From Daejeonella lutea (GTDB taxonomy: Bacteria; Bacteroidota; Bacteroidia; Sphingobacteriales; Sphingobacteriaceae), in the NCBI RefSeq assembly GCF_900168015.1, contig NZ_FUYR01000002.1:62001-126000 (forward strand): a DNA stretch of 64,000 nt, written 5' to 3'. Below, piece by piece: positions 8,876 through 17,200 of the stretch (the stretch's first letter is position 1; every line of letters begins with the position of its first letter). Position numbers and translations under genes: made by a program. Below the pieces are notes generated by a model that saw only the letters and a list, made by a program, of their open reading frames with translations, ran no database searches and was not told the DNA's origin.

Positions 8876-9934
8876 ATGTTCAAAAACCTTCACATCCTCG
8901 GCCTGACTTTGCTCTGTGCAATGTTAGCCTCATGTTCGCAAACAGACTCATCAAATACAAGCTCAGCCGACTCCGGCACGAAATACGTAATGGTGATTCA
9001 CGGCGGAGCGGGTACCATTCTAAAAAGCACCATGACACCTGAGAAAGAAGCAGCCTACAAAGCAGCGCTTACCAAGGCATTGGAAACCGGCTATGCTGCG
9101 ATAAAGAATGGAAAAACCAGCCTGGATGCTGTAGAAGCAACAATCCATGTGCTGGAAGATTCTCCTCTTTTCAATGCCGGAAAAGGTGCTGTTTTTACGC
9201 ACGATGGCAAGAATGAAATGGATGCAGCCATAATGGATGGCAGTAATCTCAAAGCCGGATCGGTTGCTGGTGTCACCGTGATTAAAAATCCTATTAGCGC
9301 TGCCCGCGCGGTAATGGAAAAGTCTGAACACGTGATGATGGCTGGTGCGGGTGCTGATAAATTTGCAAAGCAGGCGGGCCTTGAAATAGTTGACCCTTCG
9401 TATTTCTTCACTCAGGAAAGATGGGATGGCCTACAAAAGGCGATCAAAGAAGATTCTACCAAGAGTGTACTGGACCATGGCAATAAGAAAACATATAAGC
9501 TGGGTACAGAAAACAAAGACTATAAGTTTGGTACTGTTGGATGCGTGGCACTTGATAATAAAGGGAATCTTGCTGCCGGTACCTCCACCGGAGGAATGAC
9601 GAATAAAAAGTTTGGCCGTATCGGCGATGCTCCCATTATAGGATCCGGAACATATGCCAACAACGCTACTGCAGCAATTTCATGTACAGGATGGGGTGAA
9701 TTCTATATACGCTCGGTTGTTGCCCATGACATCTCGGCACTTATGGAATACAAAGGCCTTGGCGTAGCCGAAGCCTCCAAAATGGTGCTTGATAAAATGG
9801 CTAAGCTTGGTGGTGATGGCGGGCTAATCGCACTCGACAAAAAGGGAAATATAGCAATGCCGTTTAACACAGAAGGAATGTACCGGGGAACCATCACAGC
9901 TGATGGGAAAATTGATGTTCAAATTTATAAATAA
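8876..9934 (+). CDS. Isoaspartyl peptidase / plant-type L-asparaginase (Ntn hydrolase), lipoprotein
   Basis: This is a 352-residue precursor with a lipoprotein signal peptide (lipobox LASC, Cys20). The N-terminal motif VMVIHGGAGT and the autocleavage site FGTVGCVALDNKGNLAAGTS are diagnostic of the plant-type asparaginase family; Thr220 is the predicted nucleophile freed by self-cleavage into alpha and beta chains. Family members hydrolyse beta-aspartyl dipeptides and asparagine. In cyanophycin breakdown this activity splits beta-Asp-Arg into aspartate and arginine. The gene lies between two cyanophycinase-like genes, and its stop overlaps the next start (TAATG). Both the context and the lipid anchor point to action outside the cytoplasm. 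Confidence 0.92.
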   Translation: MFKNLHILGLTLLCAMLASCSQTDSSNTSSADSGTKYVMVIHGGAGTILKSTMTPEKEAAYKAALTKALETGYAAIKNGKTSLDAVEATIHVLEDSPLFNAGKGAVFTHDGKNEMDAAIMDGSNLKAGSVAGVTVIKNPISAARAVMEKSEHVMMAGAGADKFAKQAGLEIVDPSYFFTQERWDGLQKAIKEDSTKSVLDHGNKKTYKLGTENKDYKFGTVGCVALDNKGNLAAGTSTGGMTNKKFGRIGDAPIIGSGTYANNATAAISCTGWGEFYIRSVVAHDISALMEYKGLGVAEASKMVLDKMAKLGGDGGLIALDKKGNIAMPFNTEGMYRGTITADGKIDVQIYK

Positions 9935-10788
9935 TGCTATTTCGTAAGTCTCTTGTCTGCTTCATAACAGGCTTTCTTTTTATAACAGGTGCATATTCGC
10001 AATCGAAAACGCCAAAGGGTAGTCTTTTTATAATTGGCGGAGGTACAAGATCTGAAGCACTTATAGCAGATCTGATTAAAACCGCAAACCTTGGCCCGAA
10101 AGACCACATTATAGTTCTGCCAATGTCGAGTGCCGAACCCGACACATCCTTTAAATACATTGCTGTTCAGCTCTCAAAAGCTTCAGGAAATCCCATTGGG
10201 AATCTAAATTTTGATAAAAGTACCGTCAACAACTCAAAATGGCTGGATTCTTTGCGGACAGCGAAACTGATATTCATCACCGGTGGTGATCAAAATCGTT
10301 TTATGAAAAGTGTGCTCAATACACCCGTCTATCAAGTAATTCATGAAGCCTACCAGAATGGGAGCACAATTGCCGGCACCAGTGCGGGAGCAGCTGTTAT
10401 GAGCCGCTATATGATCACGGGACAACAAGCGCTTGGCGACACTGTATATAAAGAAACTTTTGATAAGCTGTGGGATAAAAATATTGTTTTCGAGGAAGGT
10501 TTAGGGCTTCTTAATTCCGTCATAATCGATCAGCACTTTATAAAACGCAGCCGCTACAACAGGCTGTTCTCAGCCCTCAACGCCTACCCCAGCTTCGATT
10601 GTATCGGAATTGATGAAGGAACGGCAATTGTTGTTCATAATAACATCGCCACCGTATCCGGAGTAAGCCAGGTGCTGAAATTTTCAAATCCTAAGAAGCT
10701 TAATACAACTTCAAAAGGTCTGATAGAAATGGAGGACCTAAGGTTGGGGATCTACAGTAATGGTGACAAATTCCGCCTAAAAAAATAG
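9934..10788 (+). CDS. Second cyanophycinase-like peptidase (family S51), secreted
   Basis: This 284-residue protein has a Sec signal peptide (to about GAYSQ) and no lipobox cysteine, so it is probably soluble in the periplasm or exported. The S51 motifs are KGSLFIIGGGTRSEAL, FITGGDQNRFMKSV, the nucleophile elbow AGTSAGAAVMS with Ser150, and IDQHFIKRSRYNRL with His201. It is close to the usual cyanophycinase length. Its start codon overlaps the stop of the isoaspartyl peptidase gene by one base, indicating translational coupling. It differs clearly from the 364-residue S51 protein two genes upstream, so the pair may divide the work, for example between polymer and oligomers. Confidence 0.88.
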   Translation: MLFRKSLVCFITGFLFITGAYSQSKTPKGSLFIIGGGTRSEALIADLIKTANLGPKDHIIVLPMSSAEPDTSFKYIAVQLSKASGNPIGNLNFDKSTVNNSKWLDSLRTAKLIFITGGDQNRFMKSVLNTPVYQVIHEAYQNGSTIAGTSAGAAVMSRYMITGQQALGDTVYKETFDKLWDKNIVFEEGLGLLNSVIIDQHFIKRSRYNRLFSALNAYPSFDCIGIDEGTAIVVHNNIATVSGVSQVLKFSNPKKLNTTSKGLIEMEDLRLGIYSNGDKFRLKK

Positions 10789-10821
10789 GTTTGATTTGGA
10801 TCTTACAATCCAAAAACCTAT
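10785..10821 (+). terminator. Hairpin at the end of the cyanophycinase locus
   Basis: ATAGGTT at 10785-10791 plus TTTGGAT pair with ATCCAAA plus AACCTAT ending at 10821, giving a 14-bp stem with a 3-base bulge and 6-base loop. It starts inside the stop codon of the last gene. The T-run is poor (ATTGTATT), so terminator function is likely but not certain. Confidence 0.5.
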
Positions 10822-11007
10822 ATTGTATTAAGCATTACAACAGCTATGGATAAGCATAAAGCATGATCCTACCCAGCTGTTCGTTATGATCCAAAAACAC
10901 AGGATTTCTCTCTTGATTTTTTGAAGATTTCTTGAAGTAATTTAACTTTAAAGAAATAGATCCCTTGCCCCTATTTCTCCCCTTTTAAAATTCTTAAACT
11001 AACAAGC
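10822..11007. other. Intergenic stretch, nothing recognised
   Basis: AT-rich sequence between the locus-ending hairpin and the 11-bp repeat array. I found no gene or clear promoter. Confidence 0.5.
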
Positions 11008-11139
11008 CCGGGTTCGGGAACGATAGGAGAATTGTTCGTAGATGGTTCGATACACTTCCGGTACAGTTCCGGGATGGTTCCGAGACAGCTTCGGGACAGC
11101 TTCGGGAAATTCCCGAATGCGTCCCGGATGTTTGCCGCA
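11008..11139. repeat. Degenerate 11-bp tandem repeat array upstream of the DUF6266 gene
   Basis: From about 11041 the sequence falls into consecutive 11-base units: gatggttcgat, acacttccggt, acagttccggg, atggttccgag, acagcttcggg (twice, identical), aaattcccgaa, tgcgtcccgga and tgtttgccgca. Less exact units extend back to about 11008. The core is (a)cagcTTCGGG. The period is close to one helical turn of DNA. A 130-residue frame crosses the array but overlaps the DUF6266 start and looks non-coding. Confidence 0.75.
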
Positions 11140-11311
11140 TCTTTCTCCCATCTGGTACGAAGCAGGTATATACTATTTCCCTACGACTTTAGGCCGATAG
11201 TCGGTTGTGGCATGAAGAAGTTTGATAAGGGGAAATGTAACTTTTTTGGCGGGACTTTCGTTAAAGTGAAAATAGGCATTTTTTATTTTTTCACCAAAAA
11301 AAGTATAAGAT

Positions 11312-11962
11312 ATGGGACGACTAAACCGAGGCCCAAACGGCCCTGTATCCGGCAAGTTCGGAAGCGTTATTGGCAGCAGCTGGAGAGGAATCTACTACAT
11401 CAAAGGGTTGCAGAAAAAGATTAAGAAAGCACGAAGCCCGCTCCAGATCGCCCAGCAGAATAAGTTTGCATTTGCAGTTAATTTCTTAAAGCCTGTTAAG
11501 CTTCTTCTGGATATGGGATTCAGCAGGATTAACCCGGGCGGAGCTACGGGATATAATATGGCCATTAGTCATACAGTTCAGCATTGCATTAAGGGAGCAG
11601 ACCCAAATTACGAGATGGATTATGCCTCAATCCTTTTTTGCACAAAGGGTAAGCTTGTGATTCCTGAAAATATTAAAATGGAAACAGCAGGGATGCATTT
11701 AAAGGTGAGCTGGGACGTGAAAACGGGGAAATACTCCTCTCCAGACGATGCTTTAGAACTTCTTCTCTACCAGCATGGAACGAGAGAATTATATATACCA
11801 CCCGGAACCGCACGAAACAAAGGCGAACTGGTGTTTGAGCTAAGCCAACACTATAAGGGCGAAACGATGCACGTGTATATGTACCTGGTTACCTCATCAA
11901 TATTTCAGGCCAGAGAATGGTCGGACAGTGTTTACCTGGGCGAGGTAACATTCAGGGAATAA
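11312..11962 (+). CDS. DUF6266 family protein
   Basis: The 216-residue protein starts MGRLNRGPNGPVSGKFGSVI and continues with GSSWRGIYYIKGL and RSPLQIAQQNKFAFAVNFLKP. I recognise these as marks of DUF6266, a family abundant in Sphingobacteriaceae, often in several copies per genome, and of unknown function. No signal peptide or membrane segment is visible. The C-terminal half is beta-rich with alternating hydrophobic residues. The N-terminal region resembles phage or mobile-element structural proteins only loosely, and I would not assign a role. An 11-bp tandem array and an AT-rich imperfect palindrome lie upstream. A bidirectional terminator follows. Confidence 0.8.
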   Translation: MGRLNRGPNGPVSGKFGSVIGSSWRGIYYIKGLQKKIKKARSPLQIAQQNKFAFAVNFLKPVKLLLDMGFSRINPGGATGYNMAISHTVQHCIKGADPNYEMDYASILFCTKGKLVIPENIKMETAGMHLKVSWDVKTGKYSSPDDALELLLYQHGTRELYIPPGTARNKGELVFELSQHYKGETMHVYMYLVTSSIFQAREWSDSVYLGEVTFRE

Positions 11963-11998
11963 AAAAAAGGAGCAGAAAATTAATTCTGCTCCCTTTTA
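11961..11998. terminator. Bidirectional terminator between DUF6266 and DUF4382 genes
   Basis: GGAGCAGAA at 11969-11977 pairs with TTCTGCTCC at 11984-11992. An A-run lies before the stem and a T-run after it, so it can end both converging transcripts. Confidence 0.85.
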
Positions 11999-12015
11999 AA
12001 TACTGTGAAAGGAAA

Positions 12016-12777
12016 TTAGTTGATCGTAATTGTACCAAGATCTTTGGTAGAACCAGTGACCACAACGACATCATTAATCGTTTTTGGAACATACGGGCTA
12101 ACCGGCATAATTTCCACTTTGTAGCTTCCGGCAGCAACTCCCGGAAACCAGAATTTTCCGGTTGCGTCTGAAATCGTACCAAGTGTATCCGTTCCAGCGA
12201 TAGCATAAATTTTCGGACTGGATGCAGCGGGGCTTATTGTTCCGGTGATTGATCCTGATACAGCATTCGGTATCGCACGGATAACAGGTTTTAAGATATA
12301 TTTTCCATTACCTGTTTGAACGATTGACTTGGCTGCGTCAAAATCAAGCAGCATGGTGTACGCAACGCCTGCTTCCAGTGTCTCGTTAACCTTCAGCTTT
12401 ACACCTGATGACTGGCCACTGGGAGTTGTTAGAGGATAACTCACCCCATTAACCACGACGCTATTTCCGGTATCGTTTAGAACAAGTCTTACTTCCTTTA
12501 ACTGGCCGGAAGGAATATCCTGGGAAGCTATTAGAGTATCCTTTCCCATTCTAAATTTTAGTACATTAAATGGGTTAGCATTAACAGCTAACGTTGACTG
12601 CCCTTCGGATGAGATAATCTGAACTTCTTTCACACTCAAAAAAAGTGCATCATAAGCGCCCGGGCCATCAGTAAGCTTAACACTTACTTTAGTCATTCCA
12701 CTTCCGTCTTCATTCTTGTTGCAAGCACTAAGTCCGATTCCCAGACCTAAAAATGCTACAATTAGTAATTTTTTCAT
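12016..12777 (-). CDS. DUF4382 domain lipoprotein
   Basis: I start at the ATG at 12777, which gives a 253-residue protein beginning MKKLLIVAFLGLGIGLSAC with a lipobox cysteine at 19. Longer frames add 40 residues unlike a signal peptide. Residues of about 30-170 match DUF4382: VSVKLTDGPGAYDALFLSVKEVQI, where the D-G-P-x-x-Y-D-A pattern is characteristic. They are followed by a small beta-sandwich like carboxypeptidase-regulatory or SpaA folds at about 175-250 (GSITGTISP, GKFWFPGVAAGSYKVEI). It is probably a surface or periplasmic structural or binding protein of unknown ligand. It is transcribed away from the small lipoprotein gene at 12907. Confidence 0.82.
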   Translation of the reverse strand: MKKLLIVAFLGLGIGLSACNKNEDGSGMTKVSVKLTDGPGAYDALFLSVKEVQIISSEGQSTLAVNANPFNVLKFRMGKDTLIASQDIPSGQLKEVRLVLNDTGNSVVVNGVSYPLTTPSGQSSGVKLKVNETLEAGVAYTMLLDFDAAKSIVQTGNGKYILKPVIRAIPNAVSGSITGTISPAASSPKIYAIAGTDTLGTISDATGKFWFPGVAAGSYKVEIMPVSPYVPKTINDVVVVTGSTKDLGTITIN

Positions 12778-12906
12778 TTCATGTTTTTTTAAGGATGTAC
12801 CTGCATTGTCCAAAAACCTTGCCTTTCTTCGGGATATACATGCTATCTTTTGTTTGGCACGTATAATGCTCATTATGAACTTATAAACTAAACCCATTAA
12901 AATTTT

Positions 12907-13131
12907 ATGAAACGTTTAAAATTGTACTCTTATGTAGTCATAATGACTATCATCGGAATCACGACCAGCTGCACATCCAGCAGCACGACAGACGAGAGCA
13001 AGCAGGAAGTAACTGCAATGGACTCTGTATCAAAAGATCTGGAGAAAACAAATAAAGAACTTGAAGATGAGGCAAAGAAGGTTGAAGAGTCTCTCGATAA
13101 AATAGACAAGGAATTTAACGCGAAAAAATAA
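12907..13131 (+). CDS. Small coiled-coil lipoprotein (74 aa), unknown function
   Basis: The protein has a short signal peptide with lipobox TTSC (Cys at about 22), then a Ser/Thr-rich linker, then a charged helix of about 40 residues rich in Lys and Glu (KDLEKTNKELEDEAKKVEES) that should form a coiled coil. It recalls small Lpp-like lipoproteins by architecture only, not by sequence. The next gene starts 5 bases later, so the two are co-transcribed. Confidence 0.7.
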   Translation: MKRLKLYSYVVIMTIIGITTSCTSSSTTDESKQEVTAMDSVSKDLEKTNKELEDEAKKVEESLDKIDKEFNAKK

Positions 13132-13136
13132 TTCAG

Positions 13137-14084
13137 ATGAAAACAAATATTTTAAAGGTCAGCATTTTCCCACTGATAGTGGTAGCGGGACTAACATTAA
13201 CAGAGTTTCAGCCAGGTAAAGAAAATAAGGGTAATGGAAATAAAGGTCCGGAGCAAAAAGGCAATCAGGATCGTGGGCAATCTAATAAAGGGAACAGTGG
13301 TTCCGACAATTCCGGCAGGGGAAACCAGAACTGGCAAGGGAAGGCGGATAATGGTCAACCTAAAGGCAGGAGTGATCAGGGCAACGGCAGGAACGATGAT
13401 CAGTCAGATCGGGGAAACGGTAATGAAGGCAAAAACAAAGGAAATTCCCAGGGCCGGTCGGACGATAACGGAAAATTTGATAACGACAAAGGCAGAGGGA
13501 ATGACAACAAAAACATGAACGCCAATAACGGGAACGGCAACAACGACAACGGAAAAGGTGCGAATGGCAAAGGAAAATGGCGTAAAGAGAACATTTCCTG
13601 GGACAGAGATGAGAATGTACTATGGGGTTTTGACAACTATTCAAGCCGCAAACGTCCGAAGGATTTCAAAAAGGTTACTGTATGTCATAATACCGGTGAT
13701 AGTAATTACCCGGTTACGATTACGGTTTCGGAGAATGCGTTAAAGGCCCACTTAAATCACGGAGATCAGGTTGGTGATTGTACAGTGGATTATTCTGATC
13801 GCTGGCCGGCAAACTTTATCAGAACCCGTGAGAATGTATATAACAACTACCAGACAACCTGGGAAACTATGTCATATAGTGAAGCTCTGCTTCGCTTCGC
13901 TGCCGAAAAGTTGTTAGGCATAAAAAGCACGTTCCAAACGCAAAGGGCTACTTTGGCTCCGGATGAGATCCAGCGACGTGAGATGCTGATCATGGATCTG
14001 CAGAACAACGTAAATTCATTGGAGAATCAGTTGGCTATTAGCAGACAAAGGACGGCGGGGTTGAATATTAATATTAATCTGTAA
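13137..14084 (+). CDS. Exported Gly/Asn/Lys-rich low-complexity protein with CHNTGD-type motif
   Basis: This 315-residue protein has a signal-like N-terminus, then about 130 residues of low complexity (G, N, K, D, R, Q repeats such as NKGNGNKGPEQKGNQDRG), expected to be disordered. At about 178-216 comes a compact segment, KVTVCHNTGD ... VTITVSENALKAHLNHGD ... GDC. This Cys-His/His-x-x-His-Gly-Asp pattern recurs in secreted bacterial proteins, and I suspect it binds a metal or forms a disulphide. The last 70 residues look like a coiled coil. It may be a matrix or surface protein. It sits between a small lipoprotein and a giant adhesin. The disordered region makes homology searches unreliable. 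Confidence 0.7.
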   Translation: MKTNILKVSIFPLIVVAGLTLTEFQPGKENKGNGNKGPEQKGNQDRGQSNKGNSGSDNSGRGNQNWQGKADNGQPKGRSDQGNGRNDDQSDRGNGNEGKNKGNSQGRSDDNGKFDNDKGRGNDNKNMNANNGNGNNDNGKGANGKGKWRKENISWDRDENVLWGFDNYSSRKRPKDFKKVTVCHNTGDSNYPVTITVSENALKAHLNHGDQVGDCTVDYSDRWPANFIRTRENVYNNYQTTWETMSYSEALLRFAAEKLLGIKSTFQTQRATLAPDEIQRREMLIMDLQNNVNSLENQLAISRQRTAGLNININL

Positions 14085-14096
14085 GAATAGATGGTG

Positions 14097-14125
14097 CCTA
14101 CGACCTTTAAAAGGTTGTGGGTTTT
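14097..14125 (+). terminator. Intrinsic terminator after the low-complexity protein gene
   Basis: CCTACGACCTT pairs with AAGGTTGTGGG (two G-T wobbles, 3-base loop), followed by TTTT. It begins 12 bases after the stop codon. Confidence 0.75.
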
Positions 14126-14131
14126 AAGATT

Positions 14132-14162
14132 AAATGGCCGCTGCTGATGCACGCGGCCATTT
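14132..14162 (+). terminator. Second hairpin before the adhesin gene
   Basis: AAATGGCCGC at 14132-14141 pairs perfectly with GCGGCCATTT at 14153-14162 around an 11-base loop. It may back up the terminator just upstream or sit in the leader of the adhesin mRNA. Confidence 0.6.
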
Positions 14163-14223
14163 CTCGTTTAAAAAAAAAGAGAATTTATGTAGCTTTATTT
14201 CTTCTCCTGCGTATACCTGTAAA

Positions 14224-17200
14224 ATGCCAAAGAATTTACGCCTCTTTTTTCTTGTCATAACTCTTTTGAGCGCTACTTATTCAGCGTTTGGGCAGACGCC
14301 TCCAACTTTCAATGTCGACTTATCTGGCTCTACCGACACAACGGTTACGGTCCTAAACAAAAAGCGTGATGGAAACTGGTGCGGCGATAATAATTGTATC
14401 GTTTTCAACATCAAAGTTAACCCTGGCTCCGATTTAATAAATTTTACTGCGAACCAGATTACTGGTGCGAGTTTCTATACTGTGAATTGCGGCCCTCAAA
14501 TACCAATTGGAACCCCTGCCTGTATAACAGGATTGAGTACAGTTTCAATTTCATTTTGTAAACCAGGGAATAACGGGGTAGATTATTTTATTACGGCAAC
14601 CCGAACTGTGAAAGCATCAGGTGATCTTAATCTCAGACAGACCTGTTCCGGTTCGATGAGCGTTACAGGATTACAGGCATCTTCTGTTACCTGGACATCG
14701 ATCTTCCCAGGTGCTGCAGGGACTTACAACTCTTACTTGAGCAACCCTAGCGGATCCTTGACTACATCAGTAACACCTGCAGTAGGAGCGCCAACCTACA
14801 TTGATTATCGTGTTTCCGGTGCTCCAACTACAAATTGCCCAAGTGGCTTAAGTGATACAGTACGCGTCTACACGTCACCGCCACTTACCGTGGCGATAAG
14901 CCCCTCAAGTCCCATGATTTGCTCAGGTGCAAGTGTAACCATTACTGCCACACCATCGGGAGGATTGCCGGGCTATACGTATGCTTGGAATACTGGCGCA
15001 ACAACGCCCTCAATAACCGTTTCCACTCCAGGCACGTACACTGTCTCAGTGATGGACCAGTTGAGTGGTTGCCCTCCTTCAACCCAGCAGGTTATTGTGG
15101 GAGCATCTCCCACGCCCACGGCCCCCACCGCATCAGGAACGACCATCTGTTCGGGGGCAACAGCAACGTTGACGGCAACAGGCCCCGGAGGGACCTACAG
15201 CTGGTATACGGCATCGACGGGAGGAACACTGCTCGGAACAGGAGCCAGCTTTACTACACCCGCTTTAACAGCCACCACCACCTACTATGTGGAAACGCTG
15301 CTCGGCTGTGTCAGTGCACGGACCCCCGTAACAGTAAGTGTGACGGCACTTCCTGCTGCACCCACTGCTGCAGGAACGACAATTTGTGCGGGAAATACTG
15401 CTACACTGACAGCAACGGCACCGGGAGGAACTTATCAATGGTATGACGTTGCAGTAGGAGGAACATCTTTATTTACTGGGTCATCGTATACAAGTCCTGC
15501 ATTATCCGCTAATACGACATACTATGTACAGACGACTGTGAACGGCTGTCCTGGGCCCAGAACAGCTGTTATCGTAACGGTTACTCCATTACCCGCTGCA
15601 CCAACCGCACCGGGAGTGACAATTTGCACCGGCAGCACCGCAACACTCACCGCAACCGGTCCCGGAGGAACTTATCAATGGTTTGACGCAGCGAGCGGCG
15701 GCAACCTGCTGGCTAGTTCTGCTTCGTACAACACTCCTGTACTGAATGCTACTACACCATATTATGTACAGACCACTGTTAATGGATGTACCGGACCCAG
15801 GACAGCGGTCGTTGTAACCGTAAATCCGCCGCCAGCAGCACCAACGGCCTCAGGGACAACTATTTGTTCCGGAAGTACAGCTACATTGAGTGCAACCGCC
15901 CCGGGAGGGACGTATAGCTGGTACACGACTGCTTCCGGAGGGACAGCAGTTGGAACGGGAGCAAATTTCACTACTCCGGTATTAACTGCAACCACCACGT
16001 ATTATGTGGAAACCTTGTTGGGATGTGTAAGTCCAAGGACTGCAGTGACAGTTAGCGTTACTCCCTTACCTGCCGCACCTACCGTTGCAGGCACTACGAT
16101 TTGTTCGGGCAGCACAGCAACCCTGGCGGCAAGTGCACCCGGAGGAATTTACGAATGGTATACTGCTGCTTCGGGTGGAACGTTGCTTGGTACAGGAGTG
16201 ACTTTTACAACGCCCGCATTAATTAGTACGACAACCTATTACGTTCAGACTACCGTAAATGGCTGCCCTGGTCCACGAACCGCGGCAACCGTAACTGTTA
16301 CACCCATCCCTGCCGCACCTTCTTTTGCTGCAGTGTCTACTATTTGTGCAGGTAGCTCAGCAACACTCACTGCGACAGGGCCTGGTGGATCTTACCAGTG
16401 GTATAGTGCCGCGTCAGGTGGTGCTTTGCTTGGGACAGGCGCATCGTATAACACGCCAGCGTTGAATGCAACGACTACTTTTTATGTACAGACTACAGAT
16501 AATGGCTGCACAAGTGCAAGAACAGCGGTTGAAGTAACAGTTATTCCACAGGTTAATCCTGAATTCAAGTATGCATCAGGAACGTTTTGCTTAACAGGTG
16601 CTCCTAAACAGGCACCCCAAATCTTCAACGGCCCGGGGACTTTCAGCGGTTCCGGGGGATTGGTAATAAACCCTACCACTGGTGAAATTGATGTGCTCGC
16701 GAGTGGTCTGGGCGTTTACACTGTTTCCTATACCAGTACTTCACAGTGTCCACGCACAACGTCTACTACAATTACCATTACCGACACCCCAAATGCTACT
16801 TTCACATACAGCGGCCCTTTTTGCGTTGGTGGACCCAATCCACTCCCTAACTTCGGAGCTACAGGAAGTGCGGGTATTTTCAGTTCTACCTCAGGGCTCA
16901 ATTTTGTAAACACAAGCACCGGGGAAATTAATCTGGCCACAAGTACTCCAGGGGATTATACAATTACCAATACAATTTCCGGGGGCGTCGGCTGCTCCGA
17001 TGCCAAAAGTTTTGTAGTAACGATCACTGCTTCCCCCTCGGCTCCGACTGCTGCAGGTATGACTATCTGTGCTAATAACAGCGCCACTCTTACTGCTTCG
17101 GGATCAACTGGAACATACGCTTGGTTCAATAGCCCAAGTGGGGGGACTTCACTCGGGTCCGGAGCGTTTTACACAACCGCATCATTAAGTACCACCACAA

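Noticed and set aside
11032-11424. 130-residue plus-strand reading frame
   Set aside because: It consists of the 11-bp repeat array and then overlaps the DUF6266 gene in another frame; no protein-like features.
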